Source of the DNA: Bacteroidales bacterium
GTDB taxonomy: Bacteria; Bacteroidota; Bacteroidia; Bacteroidales; Muribaculaceae
DNA length: 54,177 bases
Direction of reading: 5' to 3'
Assembly (NCBI GenBank): GCA_020860515.1
Contig: JAJBUG010000051.1
Coordinates: forward strand, 1 to 54,177
A program made the translations under genes and the position numbers. The number at the start of each line of letters is the position of its first letter. Positions within the stretch are counted from its first letter, which is position 1. Positions 26,302 to 35,313 of the stretch are shown piece after piece. The notes under the pieces were generated by a model. The model was given only the letters and a program-made list of their open reading frames with translations. It searched no databases and had not been told where the DNA came from.

Positions 26302-28458
26302 ATGAAAGTTTACAAAACTCAGGAAATCAAGAACATAGCCTTGCTTGGAAGCAAAGGCTCGGGTAAGACCACACTCGCTGAGGCAATGCTCTACGAGTGT
26401 GGAGTGATAAAACGTCGCGGCACCGTAGAGGCTGGCAACACTGTCAGTGACTACTTCCCCGTGGAGAAAGAATACGGCTCATCAGTATTCTCGACTGTCT
26501 TCTATGCCGAGTTCGGTGGCAAGAAGCTCAATGTAATCGACTGCCCTGGAGCTGATGACTTCGTTGGCAATGCAATCACAGCGCTCAACGTTACTGATAC
26601 TGGCGTAATCGTCATCAATGGACAGTACGGCGTAGAGGTAGGCACCCAGAACATTTTCCGCACTTGCAACCAGGTTGGCAAGCCCATCATCTTCGCTGTT
26701 AACCAGCTTGATGGGGAGAAGGCCGACTTCGACAATGTGCTGGAGAATATGAAGGAGGTCTTTGGCTCTAAGGTAGTGCCAGTGCAATATCCTATCCAAT
26801 GTGGCCCAGGCTTCAACGCATTCATTGATGTGCTCCTGATGAAGAAATATTCATGGGGCCCCGATGGCGGCGTGCCTAAGGTAGAAGATATTCCTGCCGA
26901 CCAAATGGACAAAGCTCAGGAATTGCATGCTGCCCTTGTAGAAGCTGCTGCTGAGAACGATGAGACCCTCATGGACAAATTCTTTGAGGATGGCGCACTT
27001 ACAGAGGATGAAATGCGCGAAGGCATCCGCAAAGGCTTGGTATCGAATAGCATCTATCCAGTGTTCTGCGTAAGCGCAGCCAAGGATATGGGCGTTCGCC
27101 GCATGATGGAGTTCCTTGGCAATGTGGTTCCTTTCGTTGAGGAAATGCCTGCTCCCGTGGATACAGCGGGCGATGAGGTTAAGCCCGATGCCAATGGCCC
27201 TGTGAGCATCTTCATGTTCAAGACCACAATTGAGCCCCATATTGGCGAAGTTTGCTACTTCAAGGTAATGTCAGGTACTCTTAAGGTTGGCATGGACCTT
27301 GACAATGTAAACCGTGGATCGAAGGAACGTTTGGCTCAGATCTATTGCGTATGTGGCCAGATCAAGACCCCAGTTGATGAACTCTGCGCAGGCGATATCG
27401 GTGCTACTGTGAAACTCAAGGATGTACGCACAGGCAATACCCTCGATGAAAAGGGCTGCACCTATGAGTTCGACTTTATCAAATATCCCGCGCCAAAGTA
27501 TCAGCGCGCTATCCGCCCCGTCACCGAGAGCGATTCAGAGAAGTTGGGTGCAATCCTCAACCGCATGCACGAGGAGGATCCCACATGGGTTGTTGAGATT
27601 TCCAAGGAACTCAAGCAGACTATTCTCAGCGGACAAGGTGAATTCCACCTTCGCACTCTGAAATGGCGTGTTGAGAACAATGATAAGCTCCCAATCATCT
27701 TCGAGGAGCCCAAGATTCCTTATCGTGAGACCATCACCAAGGCAGCTCGTGCCGACTATCGTCACAAGAAGCAGTCGGGCGGTAGCGGCCAGTTCGGCGA
27801 GGTTCACCTGATTATTGAGCCTTACGAAGAGGGTATGCCTGCCCCAGATACCTATAAGTTCGGCAATCAGGAGTACAAGATGAGCGTTCGCGATACCCAG
27901 GAGATTCCATTGGCATGGGGTGGCAAGCTGGTAGTGTGCAATTGCATCGTGGGTGGTGCAATCGATGCTCGCTTCATACCTGCTATCGTAAAGGGTCTGA
28001 TGGACCGCATGGAGCAAGGCCCACTCACTGGTTCGTATGCTCGCGACGTGCGCGTATGCATCTACGATGGCAAGATGCACCCAGTTGACTCGAATGAAAT
28101 CTCGTTCCGTCTGGCAGGGCGCAACGCTTTCAGCGAGGCTTTCCGCAATGCCAATCCCAAGGTGCTTGAACCTATCTACGACGTAGAGGTGCTCGTTCCA
28201 AGCGAACTAATGGGCGATGTGATGAGCGACCTTCCAGGGCGCCGTGGCATCATCATGGGCACATCAAGCGAGAATGGCTTCGACAAGATCCAGGCTAAGG
28301 TGCCATTGAAGGAACTGGCCAACTACTCAACAGCCCTCAGCTCAATCACTGGTGGCCGTTCATCGTTCTCGATGAAGTTCTCGAGCTACGAATTGGTTCC
28401 TGGCGATGTGCAAGAGAAGCTGCTCAAGGAGTATGCCGAGCAGAACAAGGAGGACTAA
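26302..28458 (+). CDS. fusA2: EF-G2-like translation elongation factor with altered GTPase motifs
   Basis: This 718-aa protein has the full EF-G domain order. The P-loop is present (GSKGSGKTT, residues 16-24), but other G motifs differ from classical EF-G. G2 reads KEYGSSVF with no invariant Thr. G3 is DCPGADDF (80-87), with Ala84 where the catalytic His of DTPGHVDF belongs. G4 is NQLD (134-137) instead of NKxD. A Bacteroides EF-G paralogue (EF-G2) is reported to support translocation without GTP hydrolysis and to matter during carbon limitation and gut colonisation; this looks like its counterpart. It is monocistronic, with a 170-bp AT-rich leader and a terminator-like hairpin after it. A ribosome-protection protein is less likely. 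Confidence 0.85.
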   Translation: MKVYKTQEIKNIALLGSKGSGKTTLAEAMLYECGVIKRRGTVEAGNTVSDYFPVEKEYGSSVFSTVFYAEFGGKKLNVIDCPGADDFVGNAITALNVTDTGVIVINGQYGVEVGTQNIFRTCNQVGKPIIFAVNQLDGEKADFDNVLENMKEVFGSKVVPVQYPIQCGPGFNAFIDVLLMKKYSWGPDGGVPKVEDIPADQMDKAQELHAALVEAAAENDETLMDKFFEDGALTEDEMREGIRKGLVSNSIYPVFCVSAAKDMGVRRMMEFLGNVVPFVEEMPAPVDTAGDEVKPDANGPVSIFMFKTTIEPHIGEVCYFKVMSGTLKVGMDLDNVNRGSKERLAQIYCVCGQIKTPVDELCAGDIGATVKLKDVRTGNTLDEKGCTYEFDFIKYPAPKYQRAIRPVTESDSEKLGAILNRMHEEDPTWVVEISKELKQTILSGQGEFHLRTLKWRVENNDKLPIIFEEPKIPYRETITKAARADYRHKKQSGGSGQFGEVHLIIEPYEEGMPAPDTYKFGNQEYKMSVRDTQEIPLAWGGKLVVCNCIVGGAIDARFIPAIVKGLMDRMEQGPLTGSYARDVRVCIYDGKMHPVDSNEISFRLAGRNAFSEAFRNANPKVLEPIYDVEVLVPSELMGDVMSDLPGRRGIIMGTSSENGFDKIQAKVPLKELANYSTALSSITGGRSSFSMKFSSYELVPGDVQEKLLKEYAEQNKED

Positions 28459-28477
28459 TCAACTTTCTACCTATATC

Positions 28478-28514
28478 AAATGCAACTCGGGCCTTCGGAG
28501 TCCGAGCTGCATTT
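28478..28514 (+). terminator. Terminator-like hairpin after fusA2
   Basis: AAATGCA-CTCGG (from 28478) pairs with CCGAG-TGCATTT (to 28514) around a short loop containing CTTCGGAG. The stem is long but the following T content is low (GTTGATTT), so it may be a terminator or a 3' end stabiliser. Confidence 0.6.
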
Positions 28515-28570
28515 GTTGATTTAAACTAATGCATTATTTTTGCTATCTATAATCCTAAACCAAATTATTT

Positions 28571-30214
28571 ATGAGAAAATTTATTTTTGCACTTGCAGCT
28601 GCCATGTGCACAGCTGTCGCTTATGCAGATGGCGAGGCTATCCTGGTGCCCACAGCCCTATCGCCTGCCGAGGGTGAATACGATGTAGCTATGGATGGAG
28701 CTTTCGATCATGTAAACCTCACATTCGGTGGTTTTACCACAGTGTTCACCGTAAAAGACCCAAGTGAAATCTGCCTTATCAATGTAGAGTCGGGCGACGA
28801 AGTGGCAGTAACTGCTACCTACGATGCCACATTCTCAGGCATGGCCGGCGGGGCATACATGCGTTTGACATTCGATGAGATTACCACCACAGGCGATTAT
28901 CAGCTGATTATCCCACAGGCTACATTTACCGATGAGAATGGCGACTATAATCCATATTTGCAATACTACTACAATGTAAAAGGCACATCTCAGAACCAGG
29001 GAGAAGAAATTACTTTCGTAAGCATCGATCCGGCCGAGTACACAGAAATGGCCGAGTTCGCTGAGAACGAGTCAATCATTGTAACCTTCAACACTACCGA
29101 AGGAGTAAAGAAAAGCCTGCTCAAGATATTTGAGGATGGTGAATATTTGACCCAGATTGACGCCGTGAAGACCACTGATACTCAGGTTACATTCACCAAC
29201 CACCAAATGGATTGGCCCATGTACTCAGGACGCAGCTATGAGTTCCAGGTTACTCTTTATGATAAGGAGAATGGTGTGACCGACAGCAATATCCTGTTCC
29301 AGCGTTCGTTCACTTATGTTGGCACTACGGTTGACAATATCACTTTCAGCAGTGTTACTGTTACAGCCGAGAATTTCTCACCAGCTCCTGGTTCTACATT
29401 GACTTGTGACAACAATGTGATTGTGCTTTCATTGCCCGAGGCTATGCAATCAGTTACAGGTATAATCACCACTGGCGGTCAGGCTGCCAACGAAGCTGTG
29501 TTGCAGATTACCCCTGACGCTCTTAATCAGGTATGGACCATTACAGTGCCTGCAAGCTTCTTGGCTGAGACATTCGGCACTCCGATGATGCTTCTTACGA
29601 TCATAGATGAATACGGTGCTTATGTTACGGTAGCCGACTATGATCCTACAGCTATCCACAGTGTCATATATCCTTATTGGGATGTGACCACAGGCGCTTA
29701 TACAGAAATAGCTTTGAACTACGATTGCTACGAGGGCGGAGTGACCGTGGATGTGACTCCAGCCGCTGGCAAGGTGGATAGCCTTTCAGAATTCACATTC
29801 TCTTACAGCAAGCTCATTACTTGGGGTTCATGCCAGCCTCAGGATGTAAAGGTTTACGATGCTGATGGAGCAGTGGCAGCCTATGGCGAATCTTACACAG
29901 TAGATGAGGAGGCAATGAGTCTTACTCTGGCTTTGAACACCACTATTACCGCCAAGGGCGAATACACTCTGGTAGTGCCACAGACAGCTCTTACTCTTGG
30001 TACAGAATTTGACACTGAGGGCTATAAGGGTCAGACCGAGGTTTATACCATTGGTGATCTCGATAGCATCAGCTCGATTATGGCCGAGAGTTCGACATTT
30101 GATGTTTACAACATGCAGGGTATCCGCGTGCTTTCAGGTGCATCAGCAACTGATTTGCGTTCGCTGCCAGCTGGCCTTTACATAGCTAATGGCCGCAAGC
30201 TCATCATCCGCTAA
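28571..30214 (+). CDS. Secreted protein with type IX-like C-terminal sorting tail, function unknown
   Basis: This 547-aa protein has a signal peptide (MRKFIFALAAAMCTAVAYA). Several beta-rich, Ig-like stretches follow, with recurring words such as GEYxxVxP(Q)T/A (TTGDYQLIIPQATF, AKGEYTLVVPQTAL) that suggest two or three repeats of one domain. The last 35 residues (FDVYNMQGIRVLSG ... LRSLPAGLYIANGRKLIIR) match the form of type A sorting tails of the type IX secretion system. The product is therefore probably surface-bound or released. It starts 57 bp after the fusA2 terminator hairpin. I recognise no catalytic motif; a binding or adhesion role is possible. Confidence 0.65.
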   Translation: MRKFIFALAAAMCTAVAYADGEAILVPTALSPAEGEYDVAMDGAFDHVNLTFGGFTTVFTVKDPSEICLINVESGDEVAVTATYDATFSGMAGGAYMRLTFDEITTTGDYQLIIPQATFTDENGDYNPYLQYYYNVKGTSQNQGEEITFVSIDPAEYTEMAEFAENESIIVTFNTTEGVKKSLLKIFEDGEYLTQIDAVKTTDTQVTFTNHQMDWPMYSGRSYEFQVTLYDKENGVTDSNILFQRSFTYVGTTVDNITFSSVTVTAENFSPAPGSTLTCDNNVIVLSLPEAMQSVTGIITTGGQAANEAVLQITPDALNQVWTITVPASFLAETFGTPMMLLTIIDEYGAYVTVADYDPTAIHSVIYPYWDVTTGAYTEIALNYDCYEGGVTVDVTPAAGKVDSLSEFTFSYSKLITWGSCQPQDVKVYDADGAVAAYGESYTVDEEAMSLTLALNTTITAKGEYTLVVPQTALTLGTEFDTEGYKGQTEVYTIGDLDSISSIMAESSTFDVYNMQGIRVLSGASATDLRSLPAGLYIANGRKLIIR

Positions 30215-30248
30215 TACCATTAGACGAGAATCAATGAGGTTGTCATTA

Positions 30249-30323
30249 TGCAACTTCACCACGGAATCCCGGATTGCAGCTTCACCACGGAATCCCGGAT
30301 TGCAACTTCACCACGGAATCCCG
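30249..30323 (+). repeat. Three tandem copies of a 26-bp unit
   Basis: The units start at 30249, 30275 and 30301, beginning TGCAACTTCACCACGG. The second has one substitution, and the third is cut short where it runs into the first of three palindromes. The units abut without spacers, so this is a minisatellite and not a CRISPR. Confidence 0.8.
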
Positions 30324-30336
30324 TAGGGATTCTTTT
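30316..30336 (+). terminator. Palindrome 1 of a cluster (terminator-like)
   Basis: GAATCCC (30316-30322), loop GTA, GGGATTC (30326-30332), then TTTT. It may end transcription of the gene at 28571, but it is also one of three short perfect palindromes with three-base loops in 130 bp, which suggests REP-like elements. Confidence 0.55.
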
Positions 30337-30364
30337 CAATAGATATCGATATTTCCATTCCCCT

Positions 30365-30402
30365 ACAAAATCGGTGCCTTTGGCACCGATTTTGTATTTT
30401 TT
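30365..30402 (+). terminator. Palindrome 2 of a cluster, 14-bp perfect stem with T-tract
   Basis: ACAAAATCGGTGCC (30365-30378), loop TTT, GGCACCGATTTTGT (30382-30395), then ATTTTTT. This is a perfect stem and a good intrinsic terminator that would also read as a REP-like palindrome. Confidence 0.65.
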
Positions 30403-30424
30403 AGAACATTCTGGAATCTATTGG

Positions 30425-30447
30425 AAAGAACTCCTACGGAGTTCTTT
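30425..30447 (+). repeat. Palindrome 3 of a cluster
   Basis: AAAGAACTCC (30425-30434), loop TAC, GGAGTTCTTT (30438-30447), a perfect 10-bp stem. There is no following T-tract. With palindromes 1 and 2 it fills the 330-bp gap between the secreted protein and the gmd promoter. Confidence 0.6.
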
Positions 30448-30490
30448 GATTGGAATCTATTATAGCTCATCTTCATTTTTTCGTCTCTAT

Positions 30491-30521
30491 TTTGAAAAAC
30501 CATGGAAAATTGCTAACTTTG
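30491..30521 (+). promoter_or_regulatory. Bacteroidota-type promoter for gmd
   Basis: TTTG at 30491-30494 and TAACTTTG at 30514-30521 are separated by 19 bp. The ATG of gmd follows 23 bp after the -7 box, which also fixes the start (30545) against the much longer open frame upstream. Confidence 0.7.
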
Positions 30522-30544
30522 CTATTACAAAACCTAAAACCCAC

Positions 30545-31633
30545 ATGAAGACAGCGCTTATCACTGGAGTTACCGGCCAGGACGGCTCATATTTGGCAGA
30601 ACTATTGCTTGAAAAAGGTTACGACGTGCATGGCTGCATTCGCCGAAGCAGCGTTGATTACCGTGAGAGGATAGCCCACCTTGAGGGCCATCCGCATTTT
30701 CATTTGCATTTTGCAGATATGGCCGATAGCACCAGCCTGTTGATGGTGATGCAGCGCGTAAAGCCCGACGAGGTTTACAACCTTGCCGCCCAAAGCCACG
30801 TGCAGGTGTCGTTTGATGTGCCTGAATACACTGCCAATGTGGATGCCACTGGCGTGCTGCGTGTGCTCGAGGCTGTACGCCAAGCGGGCTTGGCTCAGAA
30901 CTGTAGAATCTATCAAGCATCCACTTCTGAGCTTTATGGCAAGGTGGAGGAGGTGCCTCAGAATGAAAACACACCATTCCATCCTTACAGCCCTTATGCT
31001 GTAGCCAAGCTCTATGGGTTTTGGATTGTAAAAGAGTATCGTGAGGCCTATAATATGTACTGCTGCTCCGGCATTCTCTTCAATCACGAGAGCGAGCGCC
31101 GAGGCGAGACATTTGTTACTCGCAAAATAACCCTTGCAGCTGCTCGTATCGCCCAAGGCAAGCAAGAAAAGCTGCAACTTGGCAATCTCAGCAGCAAGCG
31201 CGATTGGGGCTATGCTCGCGATTATGTGGAATGCATGTGGCTAATGCTGCAGCAGGACAAGCCTGATGATTTTGTAATCGCTACTGGCGAGCAGCATACA
31301 GTGCGGGAATTTGCAACCTTGGCATTTGCCGAGGTTGGCATCCCTCTGCGCTGGGAAGGCGAGGGTGCCGACGAAAAGGGCATTGACGAGCGCACGGGCA
31401 AGGTTATAGTGGAGGTATCTCCTGATTTTTATCGCCCAACCGATGTGGTGAATCTTTGGGGCGATCCCACCAAGGCTAAGGCTCTGTTAGGATGGAACCC
31501 GCAAAAGACATCATTTGAGCAACTTGTAAAGCTGATGGTGCGCGCCGACATGGAGCGCGTGGCAGTGGAGCGAGCTGGCGAGCATGTGCGCACCAACCTC
31601 GCAGAATTCCTGGAACGCGGCATAGTAAAATAA
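30545..31633 (+). CDS. gmd: GDP-mannose 4,6-dehydratase
   Basis: This 362-aa short-chain dehydrogenase/reductase family enzyme has the Rossmann motif [13 protein letters not shown] at the N-terminus (residues 6-18). Family-specific [11 protein letters not shown], the catalytic YxxxK as [10 protein letters not shown] and the [16 protein letters not shown] segment are also present. It makes GDP-4-keto-6-deoxymannose from GDP-mannose, the first step to GDP-fucose or GDP-rhamnose for surface glycans. The usual partner GDP-fucose synthase is not next door; DUF1703 ATPase genes and a GT4 follow instead. It could supply the polysaccharide locus at 41.7-50.1 kb, though that is inference. Cytoplasmic. 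Confidence 0.93.
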   Translation: MKTALITGVTGQDGSYLAELLLEKGYDVHGCIRRSSVDYRERIAHLEGHPHFHLHFADMADSTSLLMVMQRVKPDEVYNLAAQSHVQVSFDVPEYTANVDATGVLRVLEAVRQAGLAQNCRIYQASTSELYGKVEEVPQNENTPFHPYSPYAVAKLYGFWIVKEYREAYNMYCCSGILFNHESERRGETFVTRKITLAAARIAQGKQEKLQLGNLSSKRDWGYARDYVECMWLMLQQDKPDDFVIATGEQHTVREFATLAFAEVGIPLRWEGEGADEKGIDERTGKVIVEVSPDFYRPTDVVNLWGDPTKAKALLGWNPQKTSFEQLVKLMVRADMERVAVERAGEHVRTNLAEFLERGIVK

Positions 31634-31664
31634 CTTTTACAAAAAGTTTAAAATTATTAAGAGT

Positions 31665-33407
31665 ATGAAGCAGATTCCGACCGATGTTGACAATTTTGTA
31701 ACACTTATCAATGAGGACTACTATTACATAGATAAGACACAGTATATACGTACTCTTGAGGCTCAAAAGAAGTTTATACTTTTTGTAAGACCCCGAAGAA
31801 TGGGGAAGACTTTGTTTTCGAGCATGCTGATGTCATATTATGACATTAACTACAAAGACCAATTTGACAGGCTTTTTGGAAATTTCGCTATTGGAGAAAA
31901 TCCCACATCAATAGCTAATTCTTATTTTGTATTAAAGCTTGATTTTTCACTGGTTGAGGGATGTGATGAAGGGTTATCAATACATTTTAGAGAATACTGT
32001 TTAAATAAACTTAAGGACTACTTTGATAGATATAGTGATTATTATACCTTTGAGCAACGAAACCAGGTGCTGTCAAGTCAATCGGTAAAGAATGCTATCG
32101 TACGGCTTGTAGATATCACACATCTAAAGAAACAAAAGATCTATCTTTTTATTGACGAATACGACAATTTCACAAATGTAGTGCTGGCTGCTCGCGGGGT
32201 AAAGGCTCATGAAGAAATCACACACGGCGATGGCTTTTATCGAGACTTCTTCAAGGGACTAAAGGGTACATTTGATCGCATCTTCATGACTGGAGTATCG
32301 CCAGTCACCTATGATGATTTGACATCGGGATTCTCTATAGCAGACATGGTTTCGCTTATGCCAAGGTTCAATGCCGCTGTTGGCATTACGGAGGCGGAAT
32401 TGTCGGATATGATAGAGTATTACCGCAAAGAGGGAACGCTAAGCTTTCCTGCCGATAGGCTGATTGCAGAAATGAAACCCTGGTATGACCATTTCTGTTT
32501 CTCAGACGAATCTTTTGGGAAAGAACCAACGATTTATAATACCCAAAGTGTGTTGCGTTACCTGAGAGAATACATAAACCAGGGGAAGGCCCCTCGTACG
32601 CTCATTGATAGAGATGCAAGGATAGATCCAGAAAAGCTCAACTTTCTGGTAAAGTCGGAGGATCTCAAAAATCGAGAGCGCAGGGAAGAGATTGTAAAGG
32701 AGATTTGTGCTACCGGCAGCACCTACGGTTACGTGGAGGAAAAGTTCCCAGCCTCTGAAGTGGGTGATGAAGACAACTTCAAAAGCATGCTTTTCTATTA
32801 TGGCACCCTCTCTTTCAATGGCTGGAACGAGGACGGAATAACTCGCCTTACCGTAACCAACCGCACTATGGCTGATCTGTACCTGAAATACCTGCTTGAC
32901 ATCATTAAGAGCGAGGGTGTGGATGTAAATCAGCTGAGCAAAGAACTGTATAGAAACACTCAGGATGCTGCAGTCAATGGCTTATGGGAGCCTATGGTAG
33001 AAAAAATCGGAGAAATTGTAAAAACTTATTCAAGCCTCCGCAATATCAAGGGTGGGGAATATGATGTGCAAGGGTTCCTAAGAGGCCTGCTGTGTTTTTC
33101 GCCTTATTTCGCCATGTGGCCCGAACTTGAGCTTAACCTCGGCTATTCAGATCTTTTGCTTGTGCCAAAGAACACTGCCACCTGTCCTACCAGGCACAGC
33201 TACCTTGTAGAACTTAAATACATGAAGTCTCAAGAAAAGAATGTGGGCCATTATGTTGACGAGGCCTGTAAGCAGCTTAAGCAATATGTCTCGGATAATC
33301 ATCTTCAAGATAGCCCACTCCTTTGTGGCACCCCCCTAACCCCTCTCTACCTCGTATTCCGCAGCCACCAGCTGGTGGCAAGTGGCGCATGTGTCATGAA
33401 GGATTGA
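31665..33407 (+). CDS. AAA-ATPase / PD-(D/E)XK nuclease-like protein, type A copy 1 (DUF1703)
   Basis: This 580-aa protein begins with the AAA-ATPase-like domain of the DUF1703 group. Walker A-like RPRRMGKTLF has K48/T49, Walker B is IYLFIDEYDNF (D164/E165), and the sensor region is DRIFMTGVSPVTYDDL. The C-terminal nuclease-like part has YSDLLL and VELKY (E516-x-K518). The family is greatly expanded in Bacteroidota; its role is unknown and mobility or defence has been proposed. Residues about 203-473 are encoded by DNA identical to copy 2 at 35314. The leader AAAAGTTTAAAATTATTAAG and the tail TTGAGATTGCAATAAAAGG are also shared, suggesting a defined cassette. Confidence 0.85.
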   Translation: MKQIPTDVDNFVTLINEDYYYIDKTQYIRTLEAQKKFILFVRPRRMGKTLFSSMLMSYYDINYKDQFDRLFGNFAIGENPTSIANSYFVLKLDFSLVEGCDEGLSIHFREYCLNKLKDYFDRYSDYYTFEQRNQVLSSQSVKNAIVRLVDITHLKKQKIYLFIDEYDNFTNVVLAARGVKAHEEITHGDGFYRDFFKGLKGTFDRIFMTGVSPVTYDDLTSGFSIADMVSLMPRFNAAVGITEAELSDMIEYYRKEGTLSFPADRLIAEMKPWYDHFCFSDESFGKEPTIYNTQSVLRYLREYINQGKAPRTLIDRDARIDPEKLNFLVKSEDLKNRERREEIVKEICATGSTYGYVEEKFPASEVGDEDNFKSMLFYYGTLSFNGWNEDGITRLTVTNRTMADLYLKYLLDIIKSEGVDVNQLSKELYRNTQDAAVNGLWEPMVEKIGEIVKTYSSLRNIKGGEYDVQGFLRGLLCFSPYFAMWPELELNLGYSDLLLVPKNTATCPTRHSYLVELKYMKSQEKNVGHYVDEACKQLKQYVSDNHLQDSPLLCGTPLTPLYLVFRSHQLVASGACVMKD

Positions 33408-33452
33408 GATTGCAATAAAAGGAGGGGATTTGCGTTAATAGGTATTTCGTAT

Positions 33453-33490
33453 CCTTAAAACGGAAAAAGGAAATGGCTAAGGCCAGAGCT
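33453..33490 (+). pseudogene. Remnant of the 5' end of the downstream glycosyltransferase gene
   Basis: CCTTAAAACGGAAAAAGG followed by AAATGGCTAAGGCCAGAGC is nearly identical to the leader and first six codons of the glycosyltransferase (34223-34258). After the shared MAKARA codons the sequence diverges and the frame stops at 33559. It looks like a duplicated or left-behind fragment created when ATPase genes were inserted or rearranged. Confidence 0.6.
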
Positions 33491-33579
33491 AAAGCCATGG
33501 TGTCTTCGGATCACTCTTCAGTTTCTCCAATTAATCGGCATTATTCAGTGCCTTTGTAATAATTATTAAATTTAATGTT

Positions 33580-34212
33580 ATGGGACAATTTATCAATGTT
33601 GGAAATAGAAGATTCCAGGATGCAGTAGCCAGTGAATTTGTGGATAAAACGCTACTGATAGCAGAGATTAATCGTACTTTATGTACCGAATTAAGGATGA
33701 GTTGTGTCACTCGTTGTCGTCGATTTGGAAAGTCGATGGCGGCAACAATGCTCAGAGCTTATTACGATAAATCTTGTGATTCTCATGTTCTATTCAAAGG
33801 TTTAAACATTGAAAAAGATCCTACCTTTGAGAATTATCTCAATAAATTTTCAGTTATATATTTGGATATGACATATTTTATAACACTTTATGGCCATACC
33901 CAAGATATAGTTGAAAAGGTAAAGATTGACTTATATAATGACTTGCTTAAGACTTTTCCGGAAGTTGAAAAGGAAGACAATGACAATCTTGTTAAATTAT
34001 TATTAAGAATCGTTTCCAAAACTGGAAATCTTTTCTTTATGATAATTGATGAATGGGATGCTATATGCCGAGAGTTCCAAGATAATGAAGTTGCTATGGA
34101 TCAATATGTGGATTTTCTACGCCTTCTCTCTGGTGACAGTAAAGCTGTAGCTGAGGGGATAGAAAAAGTCCACGATAAGAATACCAGTATTCTATCATAT
34201 TTCGTTATATAG
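33580..34212 (+). pseudogene. Decayed AAA-ATPase (DUF1703), type B copy 1
   Basis: The remaining 210 codons cover the N-terminal ATPase part: MGQFINVGNRRFQDAV, Walker A CRRFGKSMAAT, and Walker B FFMIIDEWDAICREF (about 150-164). It then jumps at about residue 186 to a segment (DSKAVAEGIEKVHDKNTSIL) that belongs near the C-terminus in type B copy 2. It stops three codons later, before any nuclease motif. So a large internal deletion and a C-terminal truncation are both present. It lies between type A copy 1 and the glycosyltransferase, with a weak -7-like TGCCTTTG upstream. Confidence 0.75.
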
Positions 34213-34242
34213 TTTTGTGTTACCTTAAACTGAGAAAAGGAA

Positions 34243-35289
34243 ATGGCTAAGGCAAGAGCAATGTTGTTAGGGTGGGTGAACTATGGTCACCAAGCCCAGT
34301 GCGGCGAGACGGTGAAGAACCAGTACATTCTTGACCGTCTGCGTAAATGCGGTGTAGATGTCATTGTGCTTGACTTTTACCGCTGGAAGCGCCATCCTTG
34401 GGTAATACTCAAATTCTTTGGTTCGTTGTTAGCCTATCCTCACACCCCTTTGATTCTCTCTACGGCCCCCAAGAATGTGTACTTCATGATGAAGTGGCAC
34501 AACTGGCTCCATTCCAGCCGCAAAGTAATCCATTGGGTTATCGGCGGCAATCTCCATCAGCTGGTGCGCCGAGGCGAAATAGGCGCCAAATACATAAAAG
34601 ACCTGCATATCAACATCGTTGAGAGCCCAGAAATGGTGGATTGGTTGGCCGAAGACGGAGTGACCAACACTCGATACCTTGCCAACTTCAAGCCTATTCC
34701 CTACAAGCCAGTCCTAAAGCCACAAGCGGGTAAAAAACGCTTTGTGTTCATATCTCGCATCAAGCCTGAAAAAGGGGTTGACTACATCTTTGAGGCAATG
34801 CGTCAACTCAACATCGAGGGTTACCAAGACCAATACGAAGTGGACCTCTTTGGACGCATCGACGAGGATTACAAAGACATATTCTTCAACCATGTGAAAG
34901 CTGTGCATAATGCTCGGTATGGTGGATTTCTTGATCTTTCAAGTCCTGCTTCTTACGATGCCTTGTCGGAATACACAGCAATGCTTTTTCCTACGTACTG
35001 GAAGAGCGAGGGATTTTCGGGCATATTTATTGATGCTTTTATCGCAGGCCTCCCGATCATAGCATCAGACTGGAACCACAACTTCGAAATCCTTACCGAA
35101 GGGGAAACTGGCATCAAGATACCCCCGCACGATCCAAAGGCTCTTGCCGAGGCAATGCGCAGCGTAATTACTGGCGACAAAGACTTGGAAGCCATGCGCG
35201 CGCTCTGCCAATCCCAGGCCGATGCCTATGATTCCAACCTCCTGGTCACCCCTCACCTCCTCCAAGAAATAGGCATCATCAACAAATAA
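34243..35289 (+). CDS. GT4-like glycosyltransferase
   Basis: This 348-aa cytoplasmic protein is of the GT-B type. The N-terminal half has LLGWVNYGHQAQCGETVKN (acceptor side). The C-terminal half starts KKRFVFISRIKPEKGVDYIF and has the EGFSGIFIDAFIAGLPIIAS segment, the family's E-x7-E donor-site region in modified form (GFSGIFIDAF: the second Glu is Asp). It fits surface-polysaccharide synthesis with gmd 2.6 kb upstream, so gmd and this gene were probably neighbours before ATPase genes entered. A fragment of its 5' end is repeated at 33453. The start at 34243 is supported by the conserved leader. Confidence 0.8.
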   Translation: MAKARAMLLGWVNYGHQAQCGETVKNQYILDRLRKCGVDVIVLDFYRWKRHPWVILKFFGSLLAYPHTPLILSTAPKNVYFMMKWHNWLHSSRKVIHWVIGGNLHQLVRRGEIGAKYIKDLHINIVESPEMVDWLAEDGVTNTRYLANFKPIPYKPVLKPQAGKKRFVFISRIKPEKGVDYIFEAMRQLNIEGYQDQYEVDLFGRIDEDYKDIFFNHVKAVHNARYGGFLDLSSPASYDALSEYTAMLFPTYWKSEGFSGIFIDAFIAGLPIIASDWNHNFEILTEGETGIKIPPHDPKALAEAMRSVITGDKDLEAMRALCQSQADAYDSNLLVTPHLLQEIGIINK

Positions 35290-35313
35290 TAAAAGTTTAA
35301 AATTATTAAGAGT

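Noticed and set aside
30249..30323. 26-bp repeats as a CRISPR array
   Set aside because: The three units abut without spacers and no cas gene is nearby.
30248..30544. 99-codon N-terminal extension of gmd
   Set aside because: It runs through tandem repeats, palindromes and the promoter; the Rossmann motif starts right after ATG 30545.
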